Source: JBATTK01 sp049670505 (GTDB lineage Bacteria; Bacteroidota; Bacteroidia; Flavobacteriales; Flavobacteriaceae). From it: a stretch of DNA of 64,000 nt. The notes beneath the pieces were generated by a model that saw only the letters and a program-made list of their open reading frames with translations, searched no databases and was not told where the DNA came from. The translations under genes were made by a program, and so were the position numbers. Each line of letters begins with the position of its first letter. The first letter of the stretch is position 1. Location: positions 1 through 64,000 of the forward strand of contig JBATTK010000091.1 in the NCBI GenBank assembly GCA_049670505.1, in the 5' to 3' direction. This document shows positions 26,892 through 35,062 of the stretch, piece after piece.

Positions 26892-27075
26892 TTAAAACTT
26901 TGGTCAAATGTAAGTTGGAAATCCTATGGAAAAATAAGCTTGTGATAAACAGCATGTTTTTGTGACCAGCAACAAGGCTAATAAAAACTTCTTGAAACGG
27001 ACTATCCTTGAGGCCTTCGTACGCCGAAATGGTTACATGAAGTCGCGACAGCGCCATCTGGGGGAATTACTTAGA

Positions 27076-27939
27076 TTAAATCGCACCTAATCTTGCTTCA
27101 AATTGTGGAATCATGTTTCTAGACACCGATATCAATTCCTCATATCCATTCAATTCTAAACGATAACCTTGGGCATTTCCTTTAACACTATTTACAAAAT
27201 GGAGATTTACCAGATACGATCTATGGGTACGTATAATGTTCAAAATAGCACTTAATTGCAATTCTAAATCCTTTATCGAGATTCTTTTTAAGTGCTTGTC
27301 CACCGAATTTTCATTTCTTACATATAGTGCTACATAATTACCTTCGGCCCTTGCAAAAAGGAAGTTTTCCACGTTTAATTTGAAATCATCACCTTTGAGG
27401 TGGGTTCTTATAAATATCTCTGACTTATTCGTGGCGCGTTTGCCAACTATGGTCAATGTATTGGCCATATTTATATTTTGTCTGTTTAATCTAAGAAAAT
27501 TAAGGGGAACCAGAATACTCAATAATAATATCCCTACCAAAAACGTATTTCTTATCTCCTCATAAAAGTATTTCCATGACCAATTATTAGGATTGTTGTA
27601 AATAATATCCCGTATTAAGAATTGTGTAATCCCGATACATAACAAAAAGGTTGCCAGCAACAACATTTCCTTACCAACAGTCCATTTTTCATCAATATTT
27701 GGATTTTTAAGAAAAGGAATAAATACGATTACGATTATAATCGGAGTAAGTGAATGCAATAAGCTAATCCAAAAATAATCCATCTTATGTTCGGGGACGT
27801 AAACATCAAAGGGTTCAAAAAAATAATTAAAGAGTAAGGCCATGATAAAAATACTTACCGTGATCATAACTAAATCCTTGCCTCTATAGTAGAAGGGATA
27901 GGGTTGGGAAAGAAATGTAAATAGTTTATTGGGCCTCAT
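27076..27939 (-). CDS. Membrane-bound LytTR family transcription regulator
   Basis: Residues about 20-160 hold four membrane helices (for example MALLFNYFF, IIIVIVFIPFL, LLLATFLLCIGI and VGILLLSILVPLNFLRL). Residues about 185-285 are a LytTR DNA-binding domain, with the typical FLFARAEGNYVALYV, ISIKDLELQL and RTHRSYLVNLHFVNSVKG. There is no receiver domain, so this is a one-component membrane regulator whose signal is sensed by the membrane part or a partner. A possible target is the acyltransferase gene just downstream. Confidence 0.9.
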   Translation of the reverse strand: MRPNKLFTFLSQPYPFYYRGKDLVMITVSIFIMALLFNYFFEPFDVYVPEHKMDYFWISLLHSLTPIIIVIVFIPFLKNPNIDEKWTVGKEMLLLATFLLCIGITQFLIRDIIYNNPNNWSWKYFYEEIRNTFLVGILLLSILVPLNFLRLNRQNINMANTLTIVGKRATNKSEIFIRTHLKGDDFKLNVENFLFARAEGNYVALYVRNENSVDKHLKRISIKDLELQLSAILNIIRTHRSYLVNLHFVNSVKGNAQGYRLELNGYEELISVSRNMIPQFEARLGAI

Positions 27940-28019
27940 AAATGAATTCTGCCACTATGATTTTTACATGTTTCCTTAAAGATAAGGATTCTTTAAAACG
28001 AGGCTGTTAGAAAAGATTT

Positions 28020-28133
28020 TTACCGCTTAAACCTTCTTTGATTCCTAAGGCGGTTCACAAAGTAGATAATGACCACTAAAAGCGCCAACATGGGAAGCAT
28101 CAGGTCGCTATTTAGAAATGATAAAATATCCAT
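28020..28133 (-). CDS. 37-residue single-pass membrane miniprotein
   Basis: A short frame (MDILSFLNSDLMLPMLALLV, then VIIYFVNRLRNQRRFKR) with one hydrophobic helix at residues about 9-26 and a strongly basic tail, the usual inside-positive layout of a small membrane protein. It lies between the LytTR regulator and the enoyl-CoA hydratase gene, with no strong ribosome-binding site. It matches no family I know; conservation would decide whether it is real. Confidence 0.45.
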   Translation of the reverse strand: MDILSFLNSDLMLPMLALLVVIIYFVNRLRNQRRFKR

Positions 28134-28179
28134 AAGTCCATTTTAAAAAACAGAACGGCAATACTCCGTGCTTATTGTT

Positions 28180-28947
28180 TTATTTCTTAAATTTTTCCAA
28201 GGCCGTTTTGGTGAATGGTGAGAGGGCCAATCTTCCCGATATTTTTGCACGATCTACCAACAGTTCGCCCCAATGCGCCGTACCTTCCCAAAGTACTTTT
28301 TTCATAGCTACCAGGGCATCGGGATTGTAGGATGCCAATTTTTCGGCGAAGAAGAACAATTCTTTGTCCATTTGTTCGATATCATCGAACACTTTGGAAA
28401 AAAGACCTTTTTCCTTGGCCCAATAGGCGTTTTTCCATTCGGTAGGGAAGAGTGACAACTCGGCGAGTCCTGCTTTACCCAGTTTGCGTTCTACGGCGGG
28501 AGCAATGACCAAAGGGGCAATCCCCATAGTAAGTTCCGAAAGGCGTATCGCTGCCGCTTCCGTAGCAAAAGCATAGTCGCAAGCAGCAACGAGTCCCACT
28601 CCCCCACCTACAGTTTTACCCTGGACGCGTCCAATAATCAACTTTTTACAGCTCCGCATTGCATTGATCATATGGGCAAAACCACTAAAAAATACTTTTC
28701 CTTCTTCCAAATTGGAAATGGAGACCAGTTCATCCAAGGAGGCACCCGCACAAAAGGCACGGTCTCCTTCGGACTTCAAAATAATCAGGGAAACCTCATC
28801 GTTCTCTGAAAGTTGATACAATTCCCGGGTTAATCTATCCAACAGTTCCGCAACAAAGGAATTACCGGCCGGGTGACCGAACTCCACGGTTGCGATGCGG
28901 CTATCGATTTTGGTATAAAGACTTCCATTTTCCCTGTTGGTGACCAT
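28180..28947 (-). CDS. Enoyl-CoA hydratase/isomerase (crotonase) family protein
   Basis: A 255-residue crotonase-fold enzyme. The oxyanion-hole region GDRAFCAGASLDEL (residue about 60) and GKTVGGGVGLVAACDYAFA (residue about 110) are conserved. The helix after it carries SELTMGIAPLVIAPAVERK, typical of methylglutaconyl-CoA hydratase-like members of leucine or polyketide routes, but the reaction (hydration, isomerisation or other) cannot be told. No CoA ligase or dehydrogenase is nearby. It follows the MATE gene by 21 bases on the same strand, so the two may be cotranscribed. Confidence 0.9.
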   Translation of the reverse strand: MVTNRENGSLYTKIDSRIATVEFGHPAGNSFVAELLDRLTRELYQLSENDEVSLIILKSEGDRAFCAGASLDELVSISNLEEGKVFFSGFAHMINAMRSCKKLIIGRVQGKTVGGGVGLVAACDYAFATEAAAIRLSELTMGIAPLVIAPAVERKLGKAGLAELSLFPTEWKNAYWAKEKGLFSKVFDDIEQMDKELFFFAEKLASYNPDALVAMKKVLWEGTAHWGELLVDRAKISGRLALSPFTKTALEKFKK

Positions 28948-28968
28948 GTATCTTGCTTTTTCCCTAAA

Positions 28969-30303
28969 TTAAGCCTTTTGCAAGAGTGGACGAAACTTTC
29001 GTCTAAATTTCCATACCAGGGCCCCTCCCCGTATAGCCATCCATACCACAAAAGCAATCCATATGGCATAAAAGCCCCAACCCAAAAATATACCGATGTA
29101 AATGGTGGGAATAAAGCCTAAAAAAGTGGCGGACAGTAGTACGTTCCTTAAGTACTTCATTTCACCCAGACCTTTGAAAAGTCCATCGAAAACAAAGGCA
29201 ATCGTATTCATGGGAAGTCCCAATATCAGAATAAAAAAGATGCTATAGAAGGTTTCCAGTACCACGGTGTCGTTTGAAAACAAACGTCCTAAAGGTCTAT
29301 AAAACAGAAATCCTAAAATGACTAAAACAAGACTTACGATAAGACCGTAGGTAATTATTTTTTTGGCCAGCTTCCAAAGGCCGGCATAGTCCCTGGCACC
29401 TAAAAGTCTGCCTCCCATAACATTGCCTGCCGCTCCGTAGCCATCTATAAAGAAAGCCCCGAAAAGCCAAAGATTTATGGCTATGGTATGTGCACCAATA
29501 TATTTATCCCCTAGTGAGGTAGCTTCCCGTACCGCTATGATAAGTGCCGCATTTAGAGCCAAAGCACGCACGAAAAGATTTAGACTCATCACGATCAAGC
29601 GACCCAATTCCGGGTGTAAGGGAAAACGAAGTTTTAGGCTTACATTGGTCTTTAGGACTAGAAGTACAAATGCCATAATGGCCATTACTGCTTGTGCAAT
29701 GAGGCTTGCCCAGGCTGCCCCCTCCAAGTACATGGCGTTGATATAGCCCTCTATCCCATAGACCAAAACCAGGTCTAGTATCACATTTAATAGTGCTCCA
29801 ACAATGGCAACCAGCATGGGCCAAAAGGTATTTTGCAATCCTCTAAAAATACCAAAAATCGCAAATGTAAAAAGTGTTAGGGGAAACCCCCATACCCGAA
29901 TGGAATAGTAGGAAATACAATAAGACAATATTTTGCCGGATGCCTCCAAAAGCTTAAAAATATCCTCCACTATAAAAATGGTGGAAAACAAAATGACGAT
30001 ACTAAGCAAAATATTAAAAAAAATGGCCTGGGCGGGCAAAGTTTTTACCTCATCTAGACGGCCAGCTCCCAGATATTGTGAGATAATGGCAGATATAGAA
30101 CTACGCGTCTGCCCCAAAATCCAAATCAACATGGACAAAAAGGAACCTACGATACCCACTGCGGCAAGGGATTCCAAACTGTCCTTTGGCATGTTGCCCA
30201 CTATAGCAGTATCCGTAATGGATAGCAGTGGTTCGGCAATCCCTGCGATGGTAGCCGGGATAGCCAAATTATTTATCGTTTTGAAGTTGACAACTGTTTT
30301 CAA
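28969..30303 (-). CDS. MATE family efflux transporter (DinF-like)
   Basis: A 444-residue exporter with about twelve membrane helices that drives drugs or metabolites out with a Na+ or H+ gradient. Family features include IPATIAGIAEPLLSITDTAI in helix 1, with the conserved TDTAIVG, and FRGLQNTFWPML after helix 4. No ATG precedes the conserved N-terminus: the frame opens at TTG 30303, and codons back to the stop offer only ATT, so TTG initiation is likely. It lies 13 bases after the GNAT gene stop. Confidence 0.92.
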   Translation of the reverse strand: MKTVVNFKTINNLAIPATIAGIAEPLLSITDTAIVGNMPKDSLESLAAVGIVGSFLSMLIWILGQTRSSISAIISQYLGAGRLDEVKTLPAQAIFFNILLSIVILFSTIFIVEDIFKLLEASGKILSYCISYYSIRVWGFPLTLFTFAIFGIFRGLQNTFWPMLVAIVGALLNVILDLVLVYGIEGYINAMYLEGAAWASLIAQAVMAIMAFVLLVLKTNVSLKLRFPLHPELGRLIVMSLNLFVRALALNAALIIAVREATSLGDKYIGAHTIAINLWLFGAFFIDGYGAAGNVMGGRLLGARDYAGLWKLAKKIITYGLIVSLVLVILGFLFYRPLGRLFSNDTVVLETFYSIFFILILGLPMNTIAFVFDGLFKGLGEMKYLRNVLLSATFLGFIPTIYIGIFLGWGFYAIWIAFVVWMAIRGGALVWKFRRKFRPLLQKA

Positions 30304-30316
30304 GTAAATTCTTGGG

Positions 30317-30817
30317 TTAAAAAACTAATTCATAGCAATGAAAAGGGAGTTCACTTTGTTTGGGAAAATAAATATCATCCAATCTTTGATACCCCCTTGT
30401 TTCATAGAATTGTTGATTTCTTTTATTTTGGCTAAAGGTATCCAGACGAACCGAAGCAAAGCCGTTTTTTTGGGCATATGCTTCCGCGAAAGCCATTAGT
30501 TTTTGTGCATACCCATTTCCTTGATAAGATGGATGGATACCCAGACGATGAATGTAAATATTATCTTTATTGGGTGTCAACCAATTGATAGGGATATATT
30601 CTTCGTCCATCCAAGTAGAAATTACAATGATGCCGATGATCGAGTCTTCCATTATAAGGATATAAAGCTCGTTTCGCTCTATATCCTTTTCAAAAGCTTC
30701 CCTGGACGGATAATGTTCATTCCATTGGTAAATCCCTTTTTCTATCATATGGGCCGCACAGGCCTTGGTTAAGTTAAGAATATCGTTTATTTCCGATATC
30801 TTTGCACTTCTAATCAT
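30317..30817 (-). CDS. GNAT family N-acetyltransferase
   Basis: A 166-residue acetyltransferase with acetyl-CoA motif A YIHRLGIHPSYQGNGYAQKL (the QGNGYA loop binds the pyrophosphate) and the C-terminal NQQFYETRGYQ of motif B. The substrate is unknown. The frame runs upstream over the divergent universal-stress gene through TTG codons, but the ATG at 30817 (MIRSAKISEINDI) is the clear family start. It precedes the MATE exporter gene and may be in one transcript with it, a pairing seen in resistance or detoxification units, but this is only inferred. Confidence 0.88.
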   Translation of the reverse strand: MIRSAKISEINDILNLTKACAAHMIEKGIYQWNEHYPSREAFEKDIERNELYILIMEDSIIGIIVISTWMDEEYIPINWLTPNKDNIYIHRLGIHPSYQGNGYAQKLMAFAEAYAQKNGFASVRLDTFSQNKRNQQFYETRGYQRLDDIYFPKQSELPFHCYELVF

Positions 30818-30869
30818 GGACGAATTTAATTTAGTTGTAAATTTAAAGTATAAATAAACAACCCACCAT

Positions 30870-31667
30870 ATGAAAAACATCCTTGTTCCCATTGGCACCA
30901 ATCCCGATTCGCACTCTACCTTGCAATATGCCGTAGACTTTGCTTCGACGTTCTCCTCCAATATATACGTGATGGAGGTTTTTAATGTGAGTTCTAAAAC
31001 GGGAGGCCTATCGAATATCAGTGAGAAAGTGGCCAAAAGCAGTAAGGAACATTTACGGGAAACCATCAACAAGATAGATTCAAAAAATGTAGCGATTAAA
31101 ATGGCTACCTATAATGGAGATATTGTAGACGGTTTAAAGGATATTGATAAGGAACTTGGTATTGATTTGATTATTATGGCCCCAAGGAGTAATGATATCA
31201 AAGAAGAGCTATATTTAGGTTATACTTCTGGACGAATTATCAAAAGAACGGATATCCCTACGCTAATTGTTCCTAAGGGAACTACCTTAGAACCGTTAAA
31301 AAATATTCTGACCGCCTTTAAATCTGGTGTTTTAAAGAGAAATCGGATTTTAAACCCGCTAGTGGATATTAAGAAAAAGTTTGGTGCCGATGTTAATCTA
31401 CTGTTGGTCAAAACGCCGGGATATACGGATGACGACCTAAGGATCAATACAGATCTGATGGATATTAGTTCTAAACTCACCATTACCGAAAATCCGACCA
31501 CTTATCTGGGAGTTTTGGAACATTTTCAATCGCAACGACCCGACCTGCTATGTGTTTTTCGCAGAAAACGAGGATTCTTTAACAAGCTCTGGGAAAAAAA
31601 CACTATCCCAAAATCCGAATTTTATGCGCCAATACCTGTTTTGGTACTGTGTGTCAAAAAAGACTGA
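30870..31667 (+). CDS. Universal stress protein (UspA-like), 265 aa
   Basis: Residues 1-135 form a Usp domain, with the opening MKNILVPIGTNPDSHSTLQY, IDLIIMAPRSND and the nucleotide-loop-like SGRIIKRTDIPTLIVP. The G-x2-G-x9-G loop typical of ATP-binding Usps is only partly kept. Residues about 145-265 look like a second, more diverged Usp domain. Flavobacteria have many such tandem Usps, linked to starvation and redox stress. It is divergent from the GNAT gene with a 52-base spacer. Confidence 0.85.
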   Translation: MKNILVPIGTNPDSHSTLQYAVDFASTFSSNIYVMEVFNVSSKTGGLSNISEKVAKSSKEHLRETINKIDSKNVAIKMATYNGDIVDGLKDIDKELGIDLIIMAPRSNDIKEELYLGYTSGRIIKRTDIPTLIVPKGTTLEPLKNILTAFKSGVLKRNRILNPLVDIKKKFGADVNLLLVKTPGYTDDDLRINTDLMDISSKLTITENPTTYLGVLEHFQSQRPDLLCVFRRKRGFFNKLWEKNTIPKSEFYAPIPVLVLCVKKD

Positions 31668-31938
31668 TATATTGTAAAACCATCACAGTCTTTTCGGTTC
31701 AGCAAGAGGAGGAATCAGTTTTTATTGATTATTTTTTCTTTCGTGTTCATCTCACAAATTTTTTAAATGGTTAGACTGATTATTGAGATTATCAGATTAA
31801 GTCTTAATTATTATGACTAAAATGAGGGATATCCGCTTACATTTAAGCGATACCGCGCTATTATGGATTACTTATACCAAAGGCGAAGCCTTAATATCGA
31901 TTAAAAAAAGAGGTTTTTAGGAAAAGTAATATTACAAA

Positions 31939-32820
31939 CTATTCTTCCCGTTTTAAAATAGTAATACTTGCTTCTTCCCCTGCCTTCAAATTGGTAAGCG
32001 TCTTAATTTGATTGTTGGAATCAACGATTTGTAAACGAACCGTATTTGGGGCTATCGCCCCCTCATTTAGAGCCTTGAGCTTTATAATAGTTGCGGGGTT
32101 TTCCAAATCAACAATCAATTGTTTCCGGTCTTTTGTAATTTCATAGCTGGTAAGAATCCTTTCTCCTGCAATATCCAAATTTATTTTATCTCCATCTTCT
32201 TTACCCATATCATAGATAATAAGTGTAATCCTCTGGTCATCCGTAAAAATATTCAAGTTTTCATTTTTATCAATTACATTGATATTGAGCGAATCTATAG
32301 TTCTTTCGACATCGATCCGAGCCTTGTCCTCCTTTTTCACAAATGGGTTTCGGTCTATTTTTTTATCTAGTTTTTTGGCCTGTTTTAAAATTCTTGAAAG
32401 ACTGGCCACTCTAATTTCTCCGCTAATACACTCGGAGCCATCGTTATAAAGCCCTTTAAACCTACCCTTGATCTGATATTTTTCATTTATTTTCTTCAAT
32501 TCTCCTTCGAAGTTTATAAAACAAAAATCTTTTTGAAGAATGGGTGACTTGGTATATACAATATCCGTTTCTTTAAACTCAAAATTATTTTCATCTTCAT
32601 CAAATGTTCCGATTATGGAAGATTTGGTTTCATGTTCTCCGCTTAAATCTGTAACAGAATATCCGCGGACAATACCATTATTTTCCATGAAAGATATTTT
32701 GTAAGATATCATGGAACTGTCATTTAGCTTTATGACGCCAAGATATTGATAATCCTCTTGGGCAAAAATGATCTCATTTGATAGAATTGTTATCGCTATA
32801 AAAAAAAGAAATTGTTTCAT
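31939..32820 (-). CDS. Exported protein of unknown function, 293 aa
   Basis: Signal peptide (FLFFIAITILSNEIIFAQE) followed by a beta-rich region (residues about 25-130) that reads like a lipocalin/DUF-type sheet, with YQYLGVIKLNDSSMISYKIS, and a second domain (about 175-290) with VEGRILTSY-like and LQIVDSNNQIKTLTNL strands that resembles an immunoglobulin-like fold. I know no family for it and see no catalytic residues. The gene is divergent from the TM2-protein gene (46-base spacer). Confidence 0.65.
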   Translation of the reverse strand: MKQFLFFIAITILSNEIIFAQEDYQYLGVIKLNDSSMISYKISFMENNGIVRGYSVTDLSGEHETKSSIIGTFDEDENNFEFKETDIVYTKSPILQKDFCFINFEGELKKINEKYQIKGRFKGLYNDGSECISGEIRVASLSRILKQAKKLDKKIDRNPFVKKEDKARIDVERTIDSLNINVIDKNENLNIFTDDQRITLIIYDMGKEDGDKINLDIAGERILTSYEITKDRKQLIVDLENPATIIKLKALNEGAIAPNTVRLQIVDSNNQIKTLTNLKAGEEASITILKREE

Positions 32821-32866
32821 GTGGTATTGAGTGTATATTGTATTACAACTTAATTAAACTTAACAT

Positions 32867-33214
32867 ATGAGACTTAAACTAATACTTTTATTTTCTGTCA
32901 TCTTTTTAGTTATCCCAAACAGTTATGCTTCATTTCCGGTCAGCAGATCGATCGAGACCGGTGTAACCGAAACCGAAGTGCTTTCTTCCCCTGCGATAAT
33001 GCAGGGTGCAAAAAGCCAAGGTGTTGCCATCTTACTCTGGTTTTTTCTCGGCGTACTTGCCGCACATAGATGGTACCTTGGAAGTCCTTGGTATTGGAAT
33101 GTGTTGTTCATATTAACTTTAGGCGGTTTAGGTGTATGGTGGGTAATAGACCTAGTGGATATTATTACTAAAAATTATCCTACCAAAGGAGGTTTTAAAA
33201 GTGATTTCTTTTAA
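32867..33214 (+). CDS. TM2 domain-containing membrane protein, 115 aa
   Basis: N-terminal signal peptide (LILLFSVIFLVIPNSYASF), a linker, then the TM2 domain: AILLWFFLGVLAAHRWYLGS, a short turn, and LFILTLGGLGVWWVIDLVDI (two helices). TM2 proteins are small membrane proteins of unknown molecular function; several are stress induced. The gene ends before a strong terminator. Confidence 0.85.
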   Translation: MRLKLILLFSVIFLVIPNSYASFPVSRSIETGVTETEVLSSPAIMQGAKSQGVAILLWFFLGVLAAHRWYLGSPWYWNVLFILTLGGLGVWWVIDLVDIITKNYPTKGGFKSDFF

Positions 33215-33233
33215 TACGAATCCCCTAATTATT

Positions 33234-33266
33234 AAAAAAGAGCCGACAGTTTGTTGGCTCTTTTTT
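33234..33266 (+). terminator. Terminator of the TM2-protein gene
   Basis: AAAAAAGAGCC and GGCTCTTTTTT form an 11-bp perfect stem around an 11-base loop with a T-run. It can work in both directions. Confidence 0.85.
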
Positions 33267-33358
33267 AATATAAAACTTAATAATTCTTCGCTTCACCCAA
33301 ATAGCAAAAGACCTCAACGGTAACACGCTCTAACCTTTTGGTCAACGGATACCAAAAT

Positions 33359-33574
33359 TTAGTTGTCATCATCTTGGCCGTCAACTTCTTCCTTAACATC
33401 ATCATACGCACCTTCTACTTCTTCCACGGCTCTTTCTGCGCCATCCTCGATTTCGTCACCTACTCTTTCCAACGTATCCTGGTCTTCCACTTTTTGTTCC
33501 TTTTGTTCCCTACAACTAGAGCTCATTAAAGTAAATATAGTGGCCAAAAGCATTATAATTTTACCTGTCTTCAT
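33359..33574 (-). CDS. Small acidic lipoprotein, 71 aa (paralogue of 53377-53556)
   Basis: Lipobox LMSSSC (C21) ends the signal; the mature 50 residues are almost all Asp, Glu, Val and Gly with repeats of the type GDEIEDGAERAVEEVEG. It closely resembles the lipoprotein at 53377 in both layout and repeat. Function unknown; it might act as a charged spacer or buffer in the periplasm. It is the last gene on this strand after the HD-PycTM gene (154-base gap). Confidence 0.75.
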   Translation of the reverse strand: MKTGKIIMLLATIFTLMSSSCREQKEQKVEDQDTLERVGDEIEDGAERAVEEVEGAYDDVKEEVDGQDDDN

Positions 33575-33728
33575 ATTGATATAAAATTTAAGTTAATGTT
33601 CCTTAATTTCATGGTTTCTTTCATGTTCTTGGTTGATGTATAATCATATCCCTTAAAGCCGACGCAAAGGGGAATTATGGAAATATTCCTATCGCCAATT
33701 ATTAAAAGGGTCTTGGCAAGTCCTGTGA

Positions 33729-34940
33729 TTATTGCGTCAGGTCTGGTATAGGCAGTACACGATCTGGGCCAAAAAATTTCAAGGCTACCCCGAACGCGAT
33801 AACGGATAAGATCATACCAATCATAAAAATGGTATAGGTCCACCGTAAAAGCCGATATTTTCGCTCCAAGACAACACCTAGAAAATACAGGTCCTTGGTC
33901 AAAGAGTCATATATATATTCCCGGTCCTTGATCAATTCTTTCATTGCCCAATTATACTGCGCCAGTTGCATTCTGTGAAAATTCCCAAAGAACAATAGAT
34001 TTACCTTTTTGGCCCTCACATCTTCCTTGGTGAATTCCCCTTGTGTTACATTGGGTCTGGTAGCCAAAATAGACATAATCATCGCTGCTATGCTGAATAT
34101 GACAAATATAAAGGTGGGATAAATTAGATAATCATTGGAAGGGTTATCCAATTTAGGCACCAGATTAGCCAAGGCAAGTGAAATGATAATAGCATTTACC
34201 GAAAGCAAAATATTGGCTTTTGTATCTGCAATATCACTTAATTTAATATGATTTCTAAGGGTTACCCTGTAAAGGGTTTGAATACCCCTGTCCGGTATCT
34301 GCCCTTTAAACTTTGCTTTTAAGCTTTCCTTTTTAACCAGTCTTTTCTCCTTCTTCTTTGCCTTAACAAGTTTCTTGAGGTTCTTGTCCTTTCCTTTTTG
34401 CCAATTCTTTTTGGCGTAGTCGGTATAAAATTGATGTTTTACCCGCAATACTTTTATATTCCCCTTTCTCCAGTTCTTAATCGAATATTCCTTTTTGTCC
34501 CATTGTGAAAGTTCTTCCCGAAGCAATTCTGAAATAGCCAAAAAATTGCTTTCCGCGAAATGGGAGGAGTCGGCATCCCGAATAACTTTTTGAGGCAAAG
34601 TATCGGGAACATGTCCAATCTTGGTCGCCATAATCAGATTACATACTTGGGTTATAAAATCATCATCACACCCTTGATCTCTTAAAAAACCCATAGCCAT
34701 ATCGCAACTATGTTGTTCGTGATCATCTCTGGAAACGACATAGCCAACGTCATGAAACCAAGCTGCTACAAGAACCATTTCCTTTTCTTCTTCCGATAGA
34801 TCGACTTCCTTTACCAACACAGAGGCACTTTTTACCACGCGCTCCGTATGACTGAGATTATGGTACAAAAACCTAGGATCTAGGTCATGGCCCAATTTTT
34901 CCCTAACAAAATTTGCTGATTTCTCTATAATTGTGCTCAT
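33729..34940 (-). CDS. HD-domain hydrolase fused to a Pycsar effector (PycTM/DUF5706) membrane domain
   Basis: A 403-residue two-part protein. Residues 1-150 are an HD phosphohydrolase with YHNLSHTERV (H27, H31), AAWFHDVGY (H63, D64) and D122 in RDADSSHF, the full metal set. A Lys-rich linker (about 160-215) leads to residues 220-395, the Pycsar effector transmembrane domain, with the hallmark DIADTKANILLSVNAIIIS at 236-254 and membrane helices near 245-262, 272-293 and 366-388. Pycsar effectors are triggered by cCMP or cUMP to damage the membrane during phage attack. No pyrimidine cyclase gene is beside it. It follows the giant lipoprotein gene on the same strand after 122 bases. Confidence 0.9.
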   Translation of the reverse strand: MSTIIEKSANFVREKLGHDLDPRFLYHNLSHTERVVKSASVLVKEVDLSEEEKEMVLVAAWFHDVGYVVSRDDHEQHSCDMAMGFLRDQGCDDDFITQVCNLIMATKIGHVPDTLPQKVIRDADSSHFAESNFLAISELLREELSQWDKKEYSIKNWRKGNIKVLRVKHQFYTDYAKKNWQKGKDKNLKKLVKAKKKEKRLVKKESLKAKFKGQIPDRGIQTLYRVTLRNHIKLSDIADTKANILLSVNAIIISLALANLVPKLDNPSNDYLIYPTFIFVIFSIAAMIMSILATRPNVTQGEFTKEDVRAKKVNLLFFGNFHRMQLAQYNWAMKELIKDREYIYDSLTKDLYFLGVVLERKYRLLRWTYTIFMIGMILSVIAFGVALKFFGPDRVLPIPDLTQ

Positions 34941-35062
34941 AAAATAATCTGGTTTTGAAATATATGTTCTATCTTATTTAATATATCTCCTTCTAAAAGA
35001 AGACCTTAACTCATCCCATAGAATTAATTGCTCTTATACGAACGATGCTTTCCTTAGATTAC

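Noticed and set aside
26875..27057. 60-codon minus-strand frame between the LytTR and acyltransferase genes
   Set aside because: It overlaps the start of the acyltransferase gene and shows no family or membrane pattern.
30818..31072. Upstream extension of the GNAT gene through TTG codons
   Set aside because: It would overlap the divergent universal-stress gene and adds 85 residues not seen in the family.
33363..33584. Serine-rich frame opposite the acidic lipoprotein
   Set aside because: It is the antisense shadow of an Asp/Glu-rich gene, which always reads as Ser-rich. The same applies to 53286-53552 and 44412-44744.
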